Positions 44,238 to 53,797 of a stretch of 64,000 nucleotides of DNA are shown here, one piece after another. Under the pieces are notes generated by a model. That model was not told the origin of the DNA, searched no databases, and was given only the letters and a program-made list of their open reading frames with translations. Origin of the DNA: Salinisphaera sp040361255 (GTDB lineage: Bacteria; Pseudomonadota; Gammaproteobacteria; Nevskiales; Salinisphaeraceae); NCBI RefSeq assembly GCF_040361255.1, contig NZ_APNG01000002.1:1-64000 (forward strand), given 5' to 3'. The position numbers and the translations under genes are program-made. How positions within the stretch are numbered: the stretch's first letter is position 1; the number at the start of each line of letters is the position of its first letter.

Positions 44238-44986
44238 TGCGCGCGCTACGCTACGGGCTGATCGGGCTGGTCGCCTTCGTCATTGGGTTGCTGGCCTTTT
44301 TGCCCGCGCGCGTTGCCGCGGGCTGGGCCGAACAGATGGGCCCCATTGCCATGGGCGGCGTCACGGGCACGCTGTTCGCCGGCCGCGCCAGCTATATCTC
44401 CGGGCCGGACGGCGCCATCGAAAACGTTGCCTGGACACTCGAGCCGGCATCGCTGCTGCTCGGCCGAGTCAGCGCGCGCCTGCAGATCGACTCCGATCTG
44501 GGCGGCTTCGATGCGGATATTTCGCGCTCGCTGTTCGGCCAGACCACGATCGAAAACGTCTCCGGTAGCGCCTCGGCCGGCTGGCTGGCCAAGCTTGGCG
44601 GCTATACCTTTCTACCGCTGTCGGCCGACGTACGCGTGAATATCGATCACGCCGTATTCGACGACACACTCGCCTTCGACGCGCTCGACGGACAGATCAG
44701 CCTGGCGAACACTCGCTGGCAACTGTTCAACCCGCCGGTGCCGCTGGGCCAGTTCACCGCCGCCCTGGCGCGCGCCGACGATGGGCTGGGCCTGACCATG
44801 GTCGAAAGCGAAGGCCCGTTGGCCATCGACGGCGGCCTGACCCTCGACGAAAGTCGTCGCTACCGGCTGGATGTGCGCCTGCGCGCGCGGGCCGGCGCGG
44901 ACGAACGATTGCCGCAAATGCTCGATCAACTCGGCCGGGCCGACGCTGACGGCTGGCATACGATCCGCGAACAGGGCCGGCTCTGA
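44234..44986 (+). CDS. gspN: T2SS protein GspN
   Basis: 250 residues. One N-terminal membrane helix (about 5-25) precedes a beta-rich periplasmic domain. GspN is present in some T2SS loci and is dispensable in several species. It is the last gene of the operon, and no gspO follows. Confidence 0.88.
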   Translation: MMRALRYGLIGLVAFVIGLLAFLPARVAAGWAEQMGPIAMGGVTGTLFAGRASYISGPDGAIENVAWTLEPASLLLGRVSARLQIDSDLGGFDADISRSLFGQTTIENVSGSASAGWLAKLGGYTFLPLSADVRVNIDHAVFDDTLAFDALDGQISLANTRWQLFNPPVPLGQFTAALARADDGLGLTMVESEGPLAIDGGLTLDESRRYRLDVRLRARAGADERLPQMLDQLGRADADGWHTIREQGRL

Positions 44987-45029
44987 AACGCACTGCCCGC
45001 CTTAGCCAGGCCGACAAAATGTCGTTCGT

Positions 45030-46319
45030 TCAACCGGTCTGGTCGAATTCGGCATCCCGGATCAAACGCGGCGCCTCGACCCGCTCCGGGTAGAGATAAT
45101 TCCGGGTTACCGGCACCACATCGTTGCGCTGTGCGAGCTGGATATGAAAGACCACCAGCTCGCCCCAGCGAAAGATGGCCTGACAACCCAACAGATAGAA
45201 CTCCCACATCCGGCAAAAGCGCTCGCCCAGGCGTTCTCGAAACACATCGCGATGCTGCTGGAAACGCTCGTTCCAGCAGTCCAGCGTGCGCGCATAGTGC
45301 AGACGCCAGACTTCGAGATCCGCCAGGCTCATGCCGGTCTTTTCCACACAGGGCGCGAGCTCCGATAGCGACGGCACATAGCCGCCGGGGAAGATGTATT
45401 TCTCGATCCAGCCGTGCGTATCCTCGATCGGCGGGCCATTGCGGCCGATGGTGTGGATCAGACTGCGCCCGCGCGGTTTGAGCAACCGCTGAACCTGGTC
45501 GAAGAACACCTGGAACTGCGGCCGGCCGACGTGCTCGAACATGCCGACACTCACGATCGCATCGTAGCCCTCGCCGTGATCGCGCTGGTGCTCACGATAA
45601 TCCTGCTTGAAAAAGCGGACCCGCTCGCTCAAGCCTTCGTTCGCCGCGCGTTCGCGTGCATATTCGTATTGATCGTCGGACAGCGTCAGCCCGGTGACAT
45701 CCACGTCGTAGTGCCGGGCGAGATACAGAGCCAATCCACCCCAGCCGCAGCCGATATCGAGCACGCGATCACCCGGCTGCAGGCACAGCTTGCGGGCGAT
45801 ATGGCGACATTTGGCCTGCTGCGCGGCTTCCAGATCCATCTCCGCGGATTCGAAATAGGCACAGGAGTACTGCATGTCGCGGTCGAGAAACCGCGCAAAC
45901 AGCTCATGGTCGATATCGTAGTGGTGTTTGACGTTGCGCCGCGAGCGCAATCGCGAGTTGGCTTCGCGCAGGCCGCGCAGCGCATGGCGGGCCAGATCCA
46001 GAATCCGGCTGGAGCCGAAATTGCTGGCGTTGGCGAAGTAGAGCTCGAACACGGCGAGCAGGCCGCCTTCGCCGGGCCACCAGTCGCCGTCCATATAGGC
46101 TTCGCCAAAAGCCATTTCCGGATCGGAGAGCAGCCGGGCGAGTACCTTGCGCTCGCGTAGATGAATATGCGCGGTCGGCCTGCCCTGGCCGATGATCTGC
46201 GTATTCGTATCCGGATAATGGATGACGAGCGTGCCACGGTCGATCAGCCGGTCGAAAAAGCGGGTCTTCATGTCGTCCCAGTCCTTCGGACGACGCATGG
46301 TCAGCGCCATCCGCTTCAT
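45030..46319 (-). CDS. cfa: Cyclopropane-fatty-acyl-phospholipid synthase
   Basis: About 429 residues; starts at 46319 or at the inner methionines at codons 4, 8 or 16. The SAM-binding motif is VLDIGCGWGGLALYLARHYD, followed by VTGLTLSDDQYEYARERA and the catalytic region VSVGMFEHVGRPQ. It methylenates unsaturated lipids, which often matters for acid or osmotic tolerance. It is divergent from the universal stress protein gene. Confidence 0.93.
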   Translation of the reverse strand: MKRMALTMRRPKDWDDMKTRFFDRLIDRGTLVIHYPDTNTQIIGQGRPTAHIHLRERKVLARLLSDPEMAFGEAYMDGDWWPGEGGLLAVFELYFANASNFGSSRILDLARHALRGLREANSRLRSRRNVKHHYDIDHELFARFLDRDMQYSCAYFESAEMDLEAAQQAKCRHIARKLCLQPGDRVLDIGCGWGGLALYLARHYDVDVTGLTLSDDQYEYARERAANEGLSERVRFFKQDYREHQRDHGEGYDAIVSVGMFEHVGRPQFQVFFDQVQRLLKPRGRSLIHTIGRNGPPIEDTHGWIEKYIFPGGYVPSLSELAPCVEKTGMSLADLEVWRLHYARTLDCWNERFQQHRDVFRERLGERFCRMWEFYLLGCQAIFRWGELVVFHIQLAQRNDVVPVTRNYLYPERVEAPRLIRDAEFDQTG

Positions 46320-46462
46320 GCCTGCTGAAAATACTACACAGACTGGCGATCGATGTACATTACACTCACATGTCTTGATTCAATTTAGATTGCGCGCATG
46401 GTTTTTATTCGGGCACGTCTGTGTAGGCTGGACGAACGATAGCTTTTACAGGGAGAACGACG

Positions 46463-46903
46463 ATGTTCGAAAAAATCGTGGTCGCAGTCGACGGCTCGGA
46501 GCACTCCAAACGAGCGATAGAGATCGCGGCAGATATGGGCCAGCGCTATAGCGCCACCTTGCATATCGTCCACGTGCCCCAGCACACCGGACACGAAAAG
46601 ACACTGGCGCTGGGGGGCGCGGCGATCACCATCCAACCCTCGCCGGAAGAACTGGAAGCCGCCGGTCGTTCGGTCGTCGATGCCGCCTGCCGGATACTCG
46701 AAGACGCCGGCTGCAAGAAGGTGAAAACGGAAATACTCGGCGGCGACCCGGCGCAGCAGATCGTCGCAGCGGCCGACCGTGTCGATGCGGATCTGATCAT
46801 CATGGGCCGGCGCGGCCTGAGCGATTTCACCGGCCTGGTGATCGGCAGCACGTCGCACAAAGTGGGCCATCTCGCGCCCTGCGCCTGCCTGACGACGCGC
46901 TAG
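46463..46903 (+). CDS. Universal stress protein (UspA family)
   Basis: 146 residues: start MFEKIVVAVDGSEHSKRAIE and the ATP-binding signature MGRRGLSDFTGLVIGSTSHK (GxxGx9GSxS/T). It therefore belongs to the nucleotide-binding type. A ribosome binding site AGGGAGA precedes ATG. Confidence 0.93.
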   Translation: MFEKIVVAVDGSEHSKRAIEIAADMGQRYSATLHIVHVPQHTGHEKTLALGGAAITIQPSPEELEAAGRSVVDAACRILEDAGCKKVKTEILGGDPAQQIVAAADRVDADLIIMGRRGLSDFTGLVIGSTSHKVGHLAPCACLTTR

Positions 46904-46932
46904 ATAGCGCGCCGCGCGCGCTGCGCAGCGGT

Positions 46933-47754
46933 TCAGTCGATCGCCTGCCGGCCCATCGCCGGCAGGGGCCGATCCGCGCGACGTAGCAACCAGACGATAT
47001 CGCGGCCGAACGACAGCATCAGCAGGGCCAGCGAGACCAGCAGCGCACTACTTGCCGCCGCAGACCCGATGCCCAGCCACAGACAACCCAGAAGCGTTGC
47101 GCCCTGCCACACGCAGGCAATCTTGCGCAGTCGCGAGGCAGGCAACGGGCGCCTGAGCGGCGGACACACGCCCTGGGCGATCACGAATACATAACGCGCC
47201 AGGCCGATCGCAAGCGCCCAGCTGCCCGCCTTATCGAGGGCGACGATCAACGCCGATAACACCAGTAAAAAGAAGGCATCCACTTCCATATCGAAGCGGG
47301 CACCGAAGGCACCGCTGGCGCCTGTCCGCCGGGCGATCCAGCCATCGACCCCATCCAGCAGCAGACAACCGAGCGCCAGCAGCACGAATGTCTGTACATG
47401 TGCGCTGAGAAACTCCGGAAACAGGCCGGCGCCCGCGAGTAGCATGACCGCCGCGCCCCGAATAAGGGTGATCCTGTTGGCCCAACCGAACGGCTGCGGC
47501 CAGAATGCCCGGTAATGGTAGAGAATCGCCGCCAGGCCGAGATACAACCCGCCGGCGGTGATGTGCAGCGCGGGCGGGCCGCCGACCAGCTGCAACAACG
47601 CTTCGATGCCGATACCCAGCATGGCGAACCCGGCGAAAAGTTCGTAGGCACAGGCCCACGACGGCGCCAGCAGGGCCAGTCCGACCGACGCCGATGGCGA
47701 TCGCGCGGCGGCCATTGGTCGCCGCGAGGGCATGATGCGGGTTACATTTCGCAC
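46933..47754 (-). CDS. CDP-alcohol phosphatidyltransferase family protein
   Basis: 273 residues with about six to seven membrane helices. The CDP-AP catalytic motif lies at about 134-159: Asp134, Asp137, Ala-Arg at 141-142, Asp155 and Asp159 (from LLDGVDGWIARRTGASG to ARFDMEVD). Such enzymes transfer a phosphoalcohol from a CDP-linked donor to an acceptor in the membrane. Substrates cannot be told. It is next to, but divergent from, the MDR-to-flippase operon and may belong to the same pathway. Confidence 0.85.
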   Translation of the reverse strand: MRNVTRIMPSRRPMAAARSPSASVGLALLAPSWACAYELFAGFAMLGIGIEALLQLVGGPPALHITAGGLYLGLAAILYHYRAFWPQPFGWANRITLIRGAAVMLLAGAGLFPEFLSAHVQTFVLLALGCLLLDGVDGWIARRTGASGAFGARFDMEVDAFFLLVLSALIVALDKAGSWALAIGLARYVFVIAQGVCPPLRRPLPASRLRKIACVWQGATLLGCLWLGIGSAAASSALLVSLALLMLSFGRDIVWLLRRADRPLPAMGRQAID

Positions 47755-47888
47755 AGAAGCTCGTACTCGCTGAGCCGGCGCATGGGCGTCGGCCTCTTTA
47801 ATCGGGCGCGTCGCAACGCCTGCGACGACGTCATGGACTTTAGTTTACGCGAGCCGGCTTTCTCCCGTTTCAATTTTATGACGCTGCC

Positions 47889-48881
47889 ATGCCCCCTGCC
47901 GTGACCGATTGCCTTGCCCGTGCTCTGTGGCTGAAACCGCCGTATGACTGCGAGTTACGTGAACAACATCTGCCCGAGCGCGCGCCTGGGCAAGTGACCA
48001 TCCGCAGCCTTTATTCCGCGGTCAGCCGGGGTACGGAAACACTGGTATTCGCGGGTGCCGTGCCCGAAAGCGAGTACGAGCGCATGCGCGCCCCCTTTCA
48101 GGCCGGCCAACTGCCCGGCCCGGTCAAGCACGGCTATGCCAACGTCGGCGTGGTCGAAGCCGGGCCGGATGGTTGGCTCGGGCGGCACGTGTTCTGTCTG
48201 TTCCCGCATCAAACCCGCTACGTGGTGGATACGGACGCGGTCATCCCCCTGCCGGCAGATGTGCCCGCGGCGCGCTCGGTGCTGGCCGCGAATATGGAAA
48301 CCGCGGTCAACGCGCTCTGGGATGCGGGAATTGGCGTGGGCGATCGCGTCACCGTGGTCGGTGCCGGCGTGATTGGCGGCCTGATCGCGGGGCTCGCGAG
48401 CGCGCTGCCCGGCGCCGATATCGAACTCGTGGATATCGATGCCGGCAAGGCCGCGCTGGCGAACGCGCTCGGTGTGGCTTTTCGTACGCCCGACAACGCG
48501 ACCGGTAATCGCGATGTGGTGGTTCACGCCAGCGCCAGCGCGGCCGGGCTGAACACCGCCATCGGCCTGGCCGGCTTCGAGGCCACGGTTCTGGAAATGA
48601 GCTGGTACGGTAGTGCGCCGGTCAGCGTGGCCCTGGGCGGGGCGTTTCACTCGCAGCGCCTGACGCTGCGTTCGAGCCAGGTGGGCGCGGTCTCGCCGAC
48701 CCGTCGGGCGCGGCGCGATCATCGTTCACGCTTGGCGCTGGCGGTGTCGTTGCTGGCCGATCCCCGCTTCGATGCCTTGTTCGAAACCGAGGACGCTGCG
48801 TTCGACGACCTGCCAGCGGTCATGCACCGTCTGACCAGCGACGAAGACAAAAGCCTGTGTCAGCGCATCCGTTACGACTGA
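47889..48881 (+). CDS. Zinc-less MDR dehydrogenase-like protein
   Basis: 330 residues of the medium-chain dehydrogenase fold. The GroES part has YSAVSRGTETLVF where classical alcohol dehydrogenases carry a zinc cysteine, and KHGYANVGVVE. The Rossmann part has VTVVGAGVIGGLIAGLASAL. No structural-zinc cysteine cluster is seen. The closest type that I know is the BchC-like/Zn-ADH-like group. It begins a tight operon with the PTPS-like gene and the glycosyltransferase, so a role in oxidising or reducing a pathway intermediate is likely. An exact substrate cannot be given. Confidence 0.8.
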   Translation: MPPAVTDCLARALWLKPPYDCELREQHLPERAPGQVTIRSLYSAVSRGTETLVFAGAVPESEYERMRAPFQAGQLPGPVKHGYANVGVVEAGPDGWLGRHVFCLFPHQTRYVVDTDAVIPLPADVPAARSVLAANMETAVNALWDAGIGVGDRVTVVGAGVIGGLIAGLASALPGADIELVDIDAGKAALANALGVAFRTPDNATGNRDVVVHASASAAGLNTAIGLAGFEATVLEMSWYGSAPVSVALGGAFHSQRLTLRSSQVGAVSPTRRARRDHRSRLALAVSLLADPRFDALFETEDAAFDDLPAVMHRLTSDEDKSLCQRIRYD

Positions 48882-48921
48882 CCACAGCGATCCATTCTCA
48901 GAACTCACGCAAGGATTCGAC

Positions 48922-49320
48922 ATGTTCAGCCTGACCGTTCGCGACCATTTCATGATCGCCCACAGCTTCGAGGGCGAAATCTTCGGCCCGGCCCAGCGTA
49001 CGCATGGCGCGACCTATATCGTGGATGTCACCTTCATGCGTAAAGAACTCGATGCCGACGATCTGGTCATCGATATCGGCCTGGCCAGCGATGCGCTCAA
49101 GCGCACCCTCGCCGACCTGAATATGCGCAATCTCGACGAGATGGACGAATTCAACGGGCGCAACACCAGCACGGAATTTCTTGCCCGTGCGGTGTTCGAG
49201 CGCCTGCGCCAGGCCATCCATGCCGGTGAACTCGGCGAGAGTGCGCGCGCGCTCACGGCCATGCGCGTGACCCTCGCCGAGTCGCATATCGCCTGGGCGA
49301 GCTACGAGGCCGATATTTGA
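48922..49320 (+). CDS. PTPS/QueD-fold protein (6-pyruvoyltetrahydropterin synthase family) with altered active site
   Basis: 132 residues. The fold is recognised by FMIAHSFEGEIFGPAQ, THGATYIVDVTF and the C-terminal VTLAESHIAWASYE. Of the zinc ligands, His in AHSF and His in THG are present, but the second His of the usual HGH is Ala. The catalytic cysteine between the two His motifs is absent. It is therefore probably not a normal QueD or PTPS, although it may still bind a pterin-like molecule. Its stop overlaps the TTG start of the glycosyltransferase. Confidence 0.82.
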   Translation: MFSLTVRDHFMIAHSFEGEIFGPAQRTHGATYIVDVTFMRKELDADDLVIDIGLASDALKRTLADLNMRNLDEMDEFNGRNTSTEFLARAVFERLRQAIHAGELGESARALTAMRVTLAESHIAWASYEADI

Positions 49321-50360
49321 GCGCGGCCACCTTCATCGTCGCGGGCACGCTGGATCAGCCCACGGGCGGTTATGTCTACGATCGCGCGATTATCGATGGC
49401 CTGCGCAGCCAGGGCCTGGATATCGAGGTCATCGAACTGCCCGGGCGGTTCCCGCTGGTCGACGACACCGCCCGCGCCGCTCTCGAGCATGCCCTGGCAA
49501 ACAGCAGGAGTCAGGCGCCGATTGTGGTCGACGGGCTGGCTGCGGGCGGCGCACCCGAGGTTGTAGAACGGCATGCCGACACGCGGCCGATCGTCGTATT
49601 GCTGCACCACCCGCTGGCCGATGAAACGGGCCTCGATGCCGACACCGCGGCCCGGTTACTGGAATCGGAACGGCGCGTGCTGGCCTGTGCACGGCATATC
49701 GTCGTCACCAGCCGGTTCACCGCGCGTCGACTGGCCGTGCTCGGCCTGGCCCGCAGCGCGGATGTGACCGTCATCGAACCGGGCGTGCGTACAGCCCAGC
49801 CCAGCCGCCCGACGTCTGGAAGCCCGTGCCGGCTGCTGTGTGTCGCAAGCCTGATTCCACGCAAGGATCATCTGATGCTCGTCGAGGCGCTCGGACGTAT
49901 CGCCGAGCTCGACTGGGTCTGCGATTTCGTCGGCGACGACCAGCGCGATCCCGCGCAGGCCCTGGCAATTCGCGCGGCCATCGACCGGCATGGGCTGACC
50001 GATCGTATCCGCCTGCGCGGCAGTCAGCCGCGCGCGGCGATCGACGACTTCTACGCCGCGGCGGATCTGTTCGTGCTCGGCTCGCGCTACGAAGGCTACG
50101 GCATGGTCATCGACGAAGCCGTGGCCCATGGGCTGCCGATTGTAACCACCACCGGCGGCGCGCTGGCAGATACCCTGCCGGTCGGCGCGGGGATCGCCGT
50201 GGCCCCGGGTAGCAGCGACGCCATGGCCGAAGCACTACGTACCCTCATTACGGATACCCAGCAACGCGCATGTGCCGCCGCCGGGGCACGCGCCGCGCGG
50301 GCACGCCAGCGCGACTGGCAAGCAGCCGCGTGTGAGTTCGCCTCGGTACTCAGCGTATGA
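49317..50360 (+). CDS. Glycosyltransferase, GT4/GT-B type
   Basis: 347 residues; TTG start overlapping the PTPS-like stop. The N-terminal sequence AGTLDQPTGGYVYDRAIIDG is the glycine-rich acceptor loop, and the C-terminal part has the GT4 donor motif EGYGMVIDEAVAHGLPIVTT (E-x7-E). It would transfer a sugar from a nucleotide sugar to an acceptor. It is coupled to the methyltransferase by a 4-bp overlap. The partners suggest a small molecule or lipid acceptor rather than polysaccharide. Confidence 0.85.
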   Translation: MSAATFIVAGTLDQPTGGYVYDRAIIDGLRSQGLDIEVIELPGRFPLVDDTARAALEHALANSRSQAPIVVDGLAAGGAPEVVERHADTRPIVVLLHHPLADETGLDADTAARLLESERRVLACARHIVVTSRFTARRLAVLGLARSADVTVIEPGVRTAQPSRPTSGSPCRLLCVASLIPRKDHLMLVEALGRIAELDWVCDFVGDDQRDPAQALAIRAAIDRHGLTDRIRLRGSQPRAAIDDFYAAADLFVLGSRYEGYGMVIDEAVAHGLPIVTTTGGALADTLPVGAGIAVAPGSSDAMAEALRTLITDTQQRACAAAGARAARARQRDWQAAACEFASVLSV

Positions 50361-51202
50361 ACGACGCCGATCGCCATGCCTATTTCGCTGCCGACTGGCT
50401 CAGCCTGCGCGAGCCCGTCGATCATGCCGCGCGGGCCGAATCACTCACCGCAGCCGCCGCCGACTGGCTCGCCGGCCAGGCGGACGCGACCTACCGGATC
50501 ATCGATCTGGGCGCCGGGCGCGGCTCGAACCTGCGCTATCTGGCGCCGCGCCTGCCGGCACGCCAGCACTGGTGTTTGCTCGATCACGATCGCGGCCTGC
50601 TCGACTCCACGCGGGCCGAAGCCGACCGCTGCACGGACGCCAATGGCGCGCCGGTCACCATCGAAACACGCACGCTCGATCTGGCCAGCGCGGATCTCGA
50701 GGCAGCGCTCGATGGTGCGAAGCTGGTCAGCGCGGCCGCGCTGTTCGATCTGGTCACGCAAGACTGGATCGAACGTCTGGCTCGTGCCTGTGCCCGCCGC
50801 GGTGCGGCTGTTCTGTTCGTGTTGAGCATCGACGGTCATATCGACCTGGCCCCCGCGCACGCTGACGATGCCGTTGTATTCGATCTGCTCGCGGCGCATC
50901 AGCAGCGCGACAAGCAATTCGGTGCGGCCCTCGGCAAGCGCGCCCCTGCCGTGTTGCGACAAGCCTTCGAAGCCCGGGGTTACACCGTCACGCGGCGATC
51001 CAGCCCCTGGCAGATCGATCGTGCACGGGCCGAACTCGGCGCGGCCTTGATCGAGGGCTGGCGCAGCGCGGCCTGCGAACAGGCGCCACAGGCCGCGGCC
51101 AGGATCGACGACTGGGCAAAGGCGCGTATTCGCGCACTGCGTCGCGGTGAACTGGCGATGACCGTCGGCCACGAGGATATGTTCGCCACGCCCGGTTCAT
51201 GA
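50357..51202 (+). CDS. SAM-dependent methyltransferase-like protein
   Basis: 281 residues. A Rossmann-type SAM-binding motif IIDLGAGRGSNLRYLAPRLP, followed by LLDHDRGLLDSTR and an acidic-loop region, places it in class I methyltransferases. It overlaps neighbours on both sides by 4 bp. Confidence 0.82.
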   Translation: MNDADRHAYFAADWLSLREPVDHAARAESLTAAAADWLAGQADATYRIIDLGAGRGSNLRYLAPRLPARQHWCLLDHDRGLLDSTRAEADRCTDANGAPVTIETRTLDLASADLEAALDGAKLVSAAALFDLVTQDWIERLARACARRGAAVLFVLSIDGHIDLAPAHADDAVVFDLLAAHQQRDKQFGAALGKRAPAVLRQAFEARGYTVTRRSSPWQIDRARAELGAALIEGWRSAACEQAPQAAARIDDWAKARIRALRRGELAMTVGHEDMFATPGS

Positions 51203-52155
51203 ACCAGGGCTTTCGTTTTGCGCTGCGCGCGCTGATCACCGTCGCGCTGCTGGCGACCGTGTTCTGGCAGATCGAGCCCGCCGCGCTCGCTACACAGTTC
51301 GACAACCTGCGCTATTCATGGCTGGCGGCCGCACTCGCGCTGACCGTGCCACAGGTCGTGATCTCGGCCTGGCGCTGGCGGCTGACCGCAGGTTGCGTCG
51401 GCCTGCGGCTGTCGATGAAAACGGCGATTCGCGAATATTATCTCGCGACGTTTCTCAACCAGGTATTGCCGGCCGGCGTACTCGGTGATGCCCACCGGGC
51501 CTGGCGCCATGCACGGCGCGACCACGATAGCGCCGCCGCCTGGCATGCCGTGTTCATCGAGCGTTTTTCCGGCCAGCTGTCGCTTGCCTTGGTGACGCTC
51601 ATTGCCCTTTGGCAAACACCCGCGCTCATCGATGGCATGTGCCGAAGCCTCACGGCCATGCCGATATCGCCAATGCAAAGCGCGCTGCTGATCGCAGCCC
51701 TGCTGCTGTTGCTCGCCGCCGGGCGACGCTGGGCCGGCCGTTCCCCCAACTTGTTTGCGCCGATCGTACGTCTGGGCAGCAATCTACGCCGCAGTCTGCT
51801 CGCGCCCGGCGTCTGGCCGGCGCAATTCGTGAGTTCGCTGCTGGTGGTCGCCAGCTATATCGGCGTGTTTCTGCTATGCGCCCGGGCGATCGATATGGGC
51901 ACGCCAACGGCCGAACTGCTGTGGCTGGTGCCGCCGGTGCTCATGGCCATGGCGCTGCCGCTGTCGATCGCCGGCTGGGGCCTGCGCGAAGGCGCGGCGG
52001 CAGTGGTATGGACGCTCGCCGGCCTGCCCGCTCAACAGGGCGTGGCCCTGTCACTGTGCTACGGCGTGCTCGTACTTGTTTCCAGCCTGCCCGGCGCGCT
52101 CGTACTCGCCTTCTGCGCTCGCGAACCACACCAAAGACCGGATATGGCCGAATGA
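51199..52155 (+). CDS. Flippase-like membrane protein (LPG synthase TM domain family)
   Basis: 318 residues with about eight membrane helices. It resembles the transmembrane flippase domain of MprF-type proteins, without the tRNA-dependent synthase domain, and contains conserved PAGVLGDAHRAWRHAR and PLSIAGWGLREGAAAVVW. The usual idea is movement of a modified lipid between leaflets. It is the last gene of the operon; a tandem repeat array follows its stop. Confidence 0.82.
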   Translation: MNQGFRFALRALITVALLATVFWQIEPAALATQFDNLRYSWLAAALALTVPQVVISAWRWRLTAGCVGLRLSMKTAIREYYLATFLNQVLPAGVLGDAHRAWRHARRDHDSAAAWHAVFIERFSGQLSLALVTLIALWQTPALIDGMCRSLTAMPISPMQSALLIAALLLLLAAGRRWAGRSPNLFAPIVRLGSNLRRSLLAPGVWPAQFVSSLLVVASYIGVFLLCARAIDMGTPTAELLWLVPPVLMAMALPLSIAGWGLREGAAAVVWTLAGLPAQQGVALSLCYGVLVLVSSLPGALVLAFCAREPHQRPDMAE

Positions 52156-52181
52156 AAACGGATCAGAAAGAAGCAGATTGG

Positions 52182-52790
52182 TCCGCAAATGAACGCGAAT
52201 AAACGCAAATGGAAGTCGATGGTTCGTGAGCGCTTGGCTGCTCACAACCGTCGAGCCGGCCGCGAAAACCGCAAACCGCTGGCTAGTCTTTTGTCTTTAT
52301 TCGCGTTCATTGGCGTTCATTCGCGGACAGGCTGTCTTCGCCTTTAGCGGCGATCAAAAAAACTATCCGCAAATGAACGCCAATACACGCAAATGTAAAG
52401 AGACAGTTCGTGGGCGAGTGGCTGGTCGCTACCATCGACCCTGCCGCGAAACCGCAAACTCCAGACTGGCCTTTTGTCTTCATTCGCGGACAACCTGTCT
52501 TTGGCCTTCGCGACGACGGCTTGAAGAATATCCGTCCGCAAATGAACGCGAATACACGCAAATGGAAGGAGTGTCTTCCCGCGCATCAGGTCATCAGTCG
52601 ACCCCAAGGGCCGTTTAAAGAAAGGCAGAACACCAATACCGCTTTGTCTTTATTCGCGTTTATTTGCGTTCATTCGCGGACAAACGGTCTTGGGCTTTGG
52701 CGATGATCGCTTGAAGGAAATCATCCGCAAATGAACGCAAATGGAAGTAGCAGACTGGTTTGTTGTCTTTTATTCGCGTTTACTCGCAGA
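52182..52790. repeat. Tandem array 1 of imperfect palindromic elements
   Basis: Four elements: 52182-52327, 52366-52490, 52535-52680 and 52724-52790. Each begins with a left arm like TCCGCAAATGAACGCGAAT and ends with its near-inverse (TTTATTCGCGTTCATTGGCG...CGCGGA), about 145 bp overall, joined by related ~40-bp linkers. Two interior types exist: one with TTCGTGGGCGAGTGGCTG, the other with CTTCCCGCGCATCAGGTCATC (third element). The fourth lacks most of its interior. The array fills the convergent gap between the flippase-like gene and the reductase gene, whose stop codon lies 2 bp past the last arm. Confidence 0.9.
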
Positions 52791-52791
52791 C

Positions 52792-53634
52792 TCACATCTT
52801 GCCGGCGCGTAGGTCGAGGTCGAAGAACATATCGTCACCCATCGGCGTGCTGCGACACGGTGGGCGCAGGGCGGTGTCCAGACGCTCGATCGGCCATAAC
52901 GACAGCGCGGGGCGGCCGGAGCCGATTAGCATGGGCGCGACCACCACATGTAACCGGTCGAGCAGCCCGGCGTCGAGAAAACGCGAGATCGTCACCCCGC
53001 CGCCCTCGACCAGCACGCGTTCCAGCCCACGCTCGGCCAGCATGGCCAGAATCGCCGCCGGGTCCAGGGTCGCGCCATCGCCGGGCATCACCACGCGTTC
53101 CACGCCAGGCGGGCTCGGCGGCGCGTCGGTGGCAACCACATGCAGTGTTGGCACCGCATCGTCGCAAAACAGCCGGCAGTCGGCACCCAATCGCGCGCGT
53201 GGATCAAGCACGACACGTACCGGGTTGGCGCCGGGCACGTGGCGTACGGTTAGCTGCGGATCGTCGGCCGCGACGGTGCCCGCGCCCACGATGACCGCAT
53301 CGACGAGCGCACGCAGGCGGTGTAGATGGACCCGGCTGGCCTCACCCGTAACATAGTGCGAATGGCCACTTTCAGTGGCGATACGTCCATCCAGACTCTG
53401 GCCGAGTTGGGCGATTACAAAGCGCCCGCCGCCGAGCGCGACCGGCAACAACGTATCCAGCAGTGCCGCGGCCGCGTCGGATACCGGGGCCTTTACCTGC
53501 CAGGCGCCACGTTCATCGATTAGTATAGGCGTCTGCTGCGTATTTCCGTCGCCAAGCGTCGTCGGCGCGCTGCGCCGATCAATGCGTGCATCCTGAATCA
53601 AACGCCAGGCGTAATGGTCGTCCATCAAAGACAT
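52792..53634 (-). CDS. RibD C-terminal-type pyrimidine reductase (no deaminase domain)
   Basis: 280 residues. Residues ~70-280 form a RibD_C/dihydrofolate-reductase-like domain: GRFVIAQLGQSLDGRIATES, VDAVIVGAGTVAADDPQLTV, LERVLVEGGGVTISRFLDAG. In riboflavin synthesis this domain reduces the ribosyl side chain with NADPH. The usual N-terminal deaminase with its zinc motif is absent; an unrelated ~70-residue N-terminus takes its place. A stand-alone reductase is typical of the archaeal and fungal order of steps, or of secondary pathways. It is divergent from the GTP cyclohydrolase gene. Confidence 0.85.
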   Translation of the reverse strand: MSLMDDHYAWRLIQDARIDRRSAPTTLGDGNTQQTPILIDERGAWQVKAPVSDAAAALLDTLLPVALGGGRFVIAQLGQSLDGRIATESGHSHYVTGEASRVHLHRLRALVDAVIVGAGTVAADDPQLTVRHVPGANPVRVVLDPRARLGADCRLFCDDAVPTLHVVATDAPPSPPGVERVVMPGDGATLDPAAILAMLAERGLERVLVEGGGVTISRFLDAGLLDRLHVVVAPMLIGSGRPALSLWPIERLDTALRPPCRSTPMGDDMFFDLDLRAGKM

Positions 53635-53797
53635 GATTGGGTCGTCGCGGGCTGATTTGGGTTGGCGGCGCGTTTAGCGCATGCGTCACACGCGCAGAAT
53701 AATGCCACGCCACGTGCCGCCGTCACGGCCGATCACACTGCGGGCGCGATACGCGCAACTTGAGTTTTGCGAAATAGCAACCATACCGGGACACAGT

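Noticed and set aside
53635..53797. FMN riboswitch between the reductase and cyclohydrolase genes
   Set aside because: The conserved RFN core words are not present on either strand.
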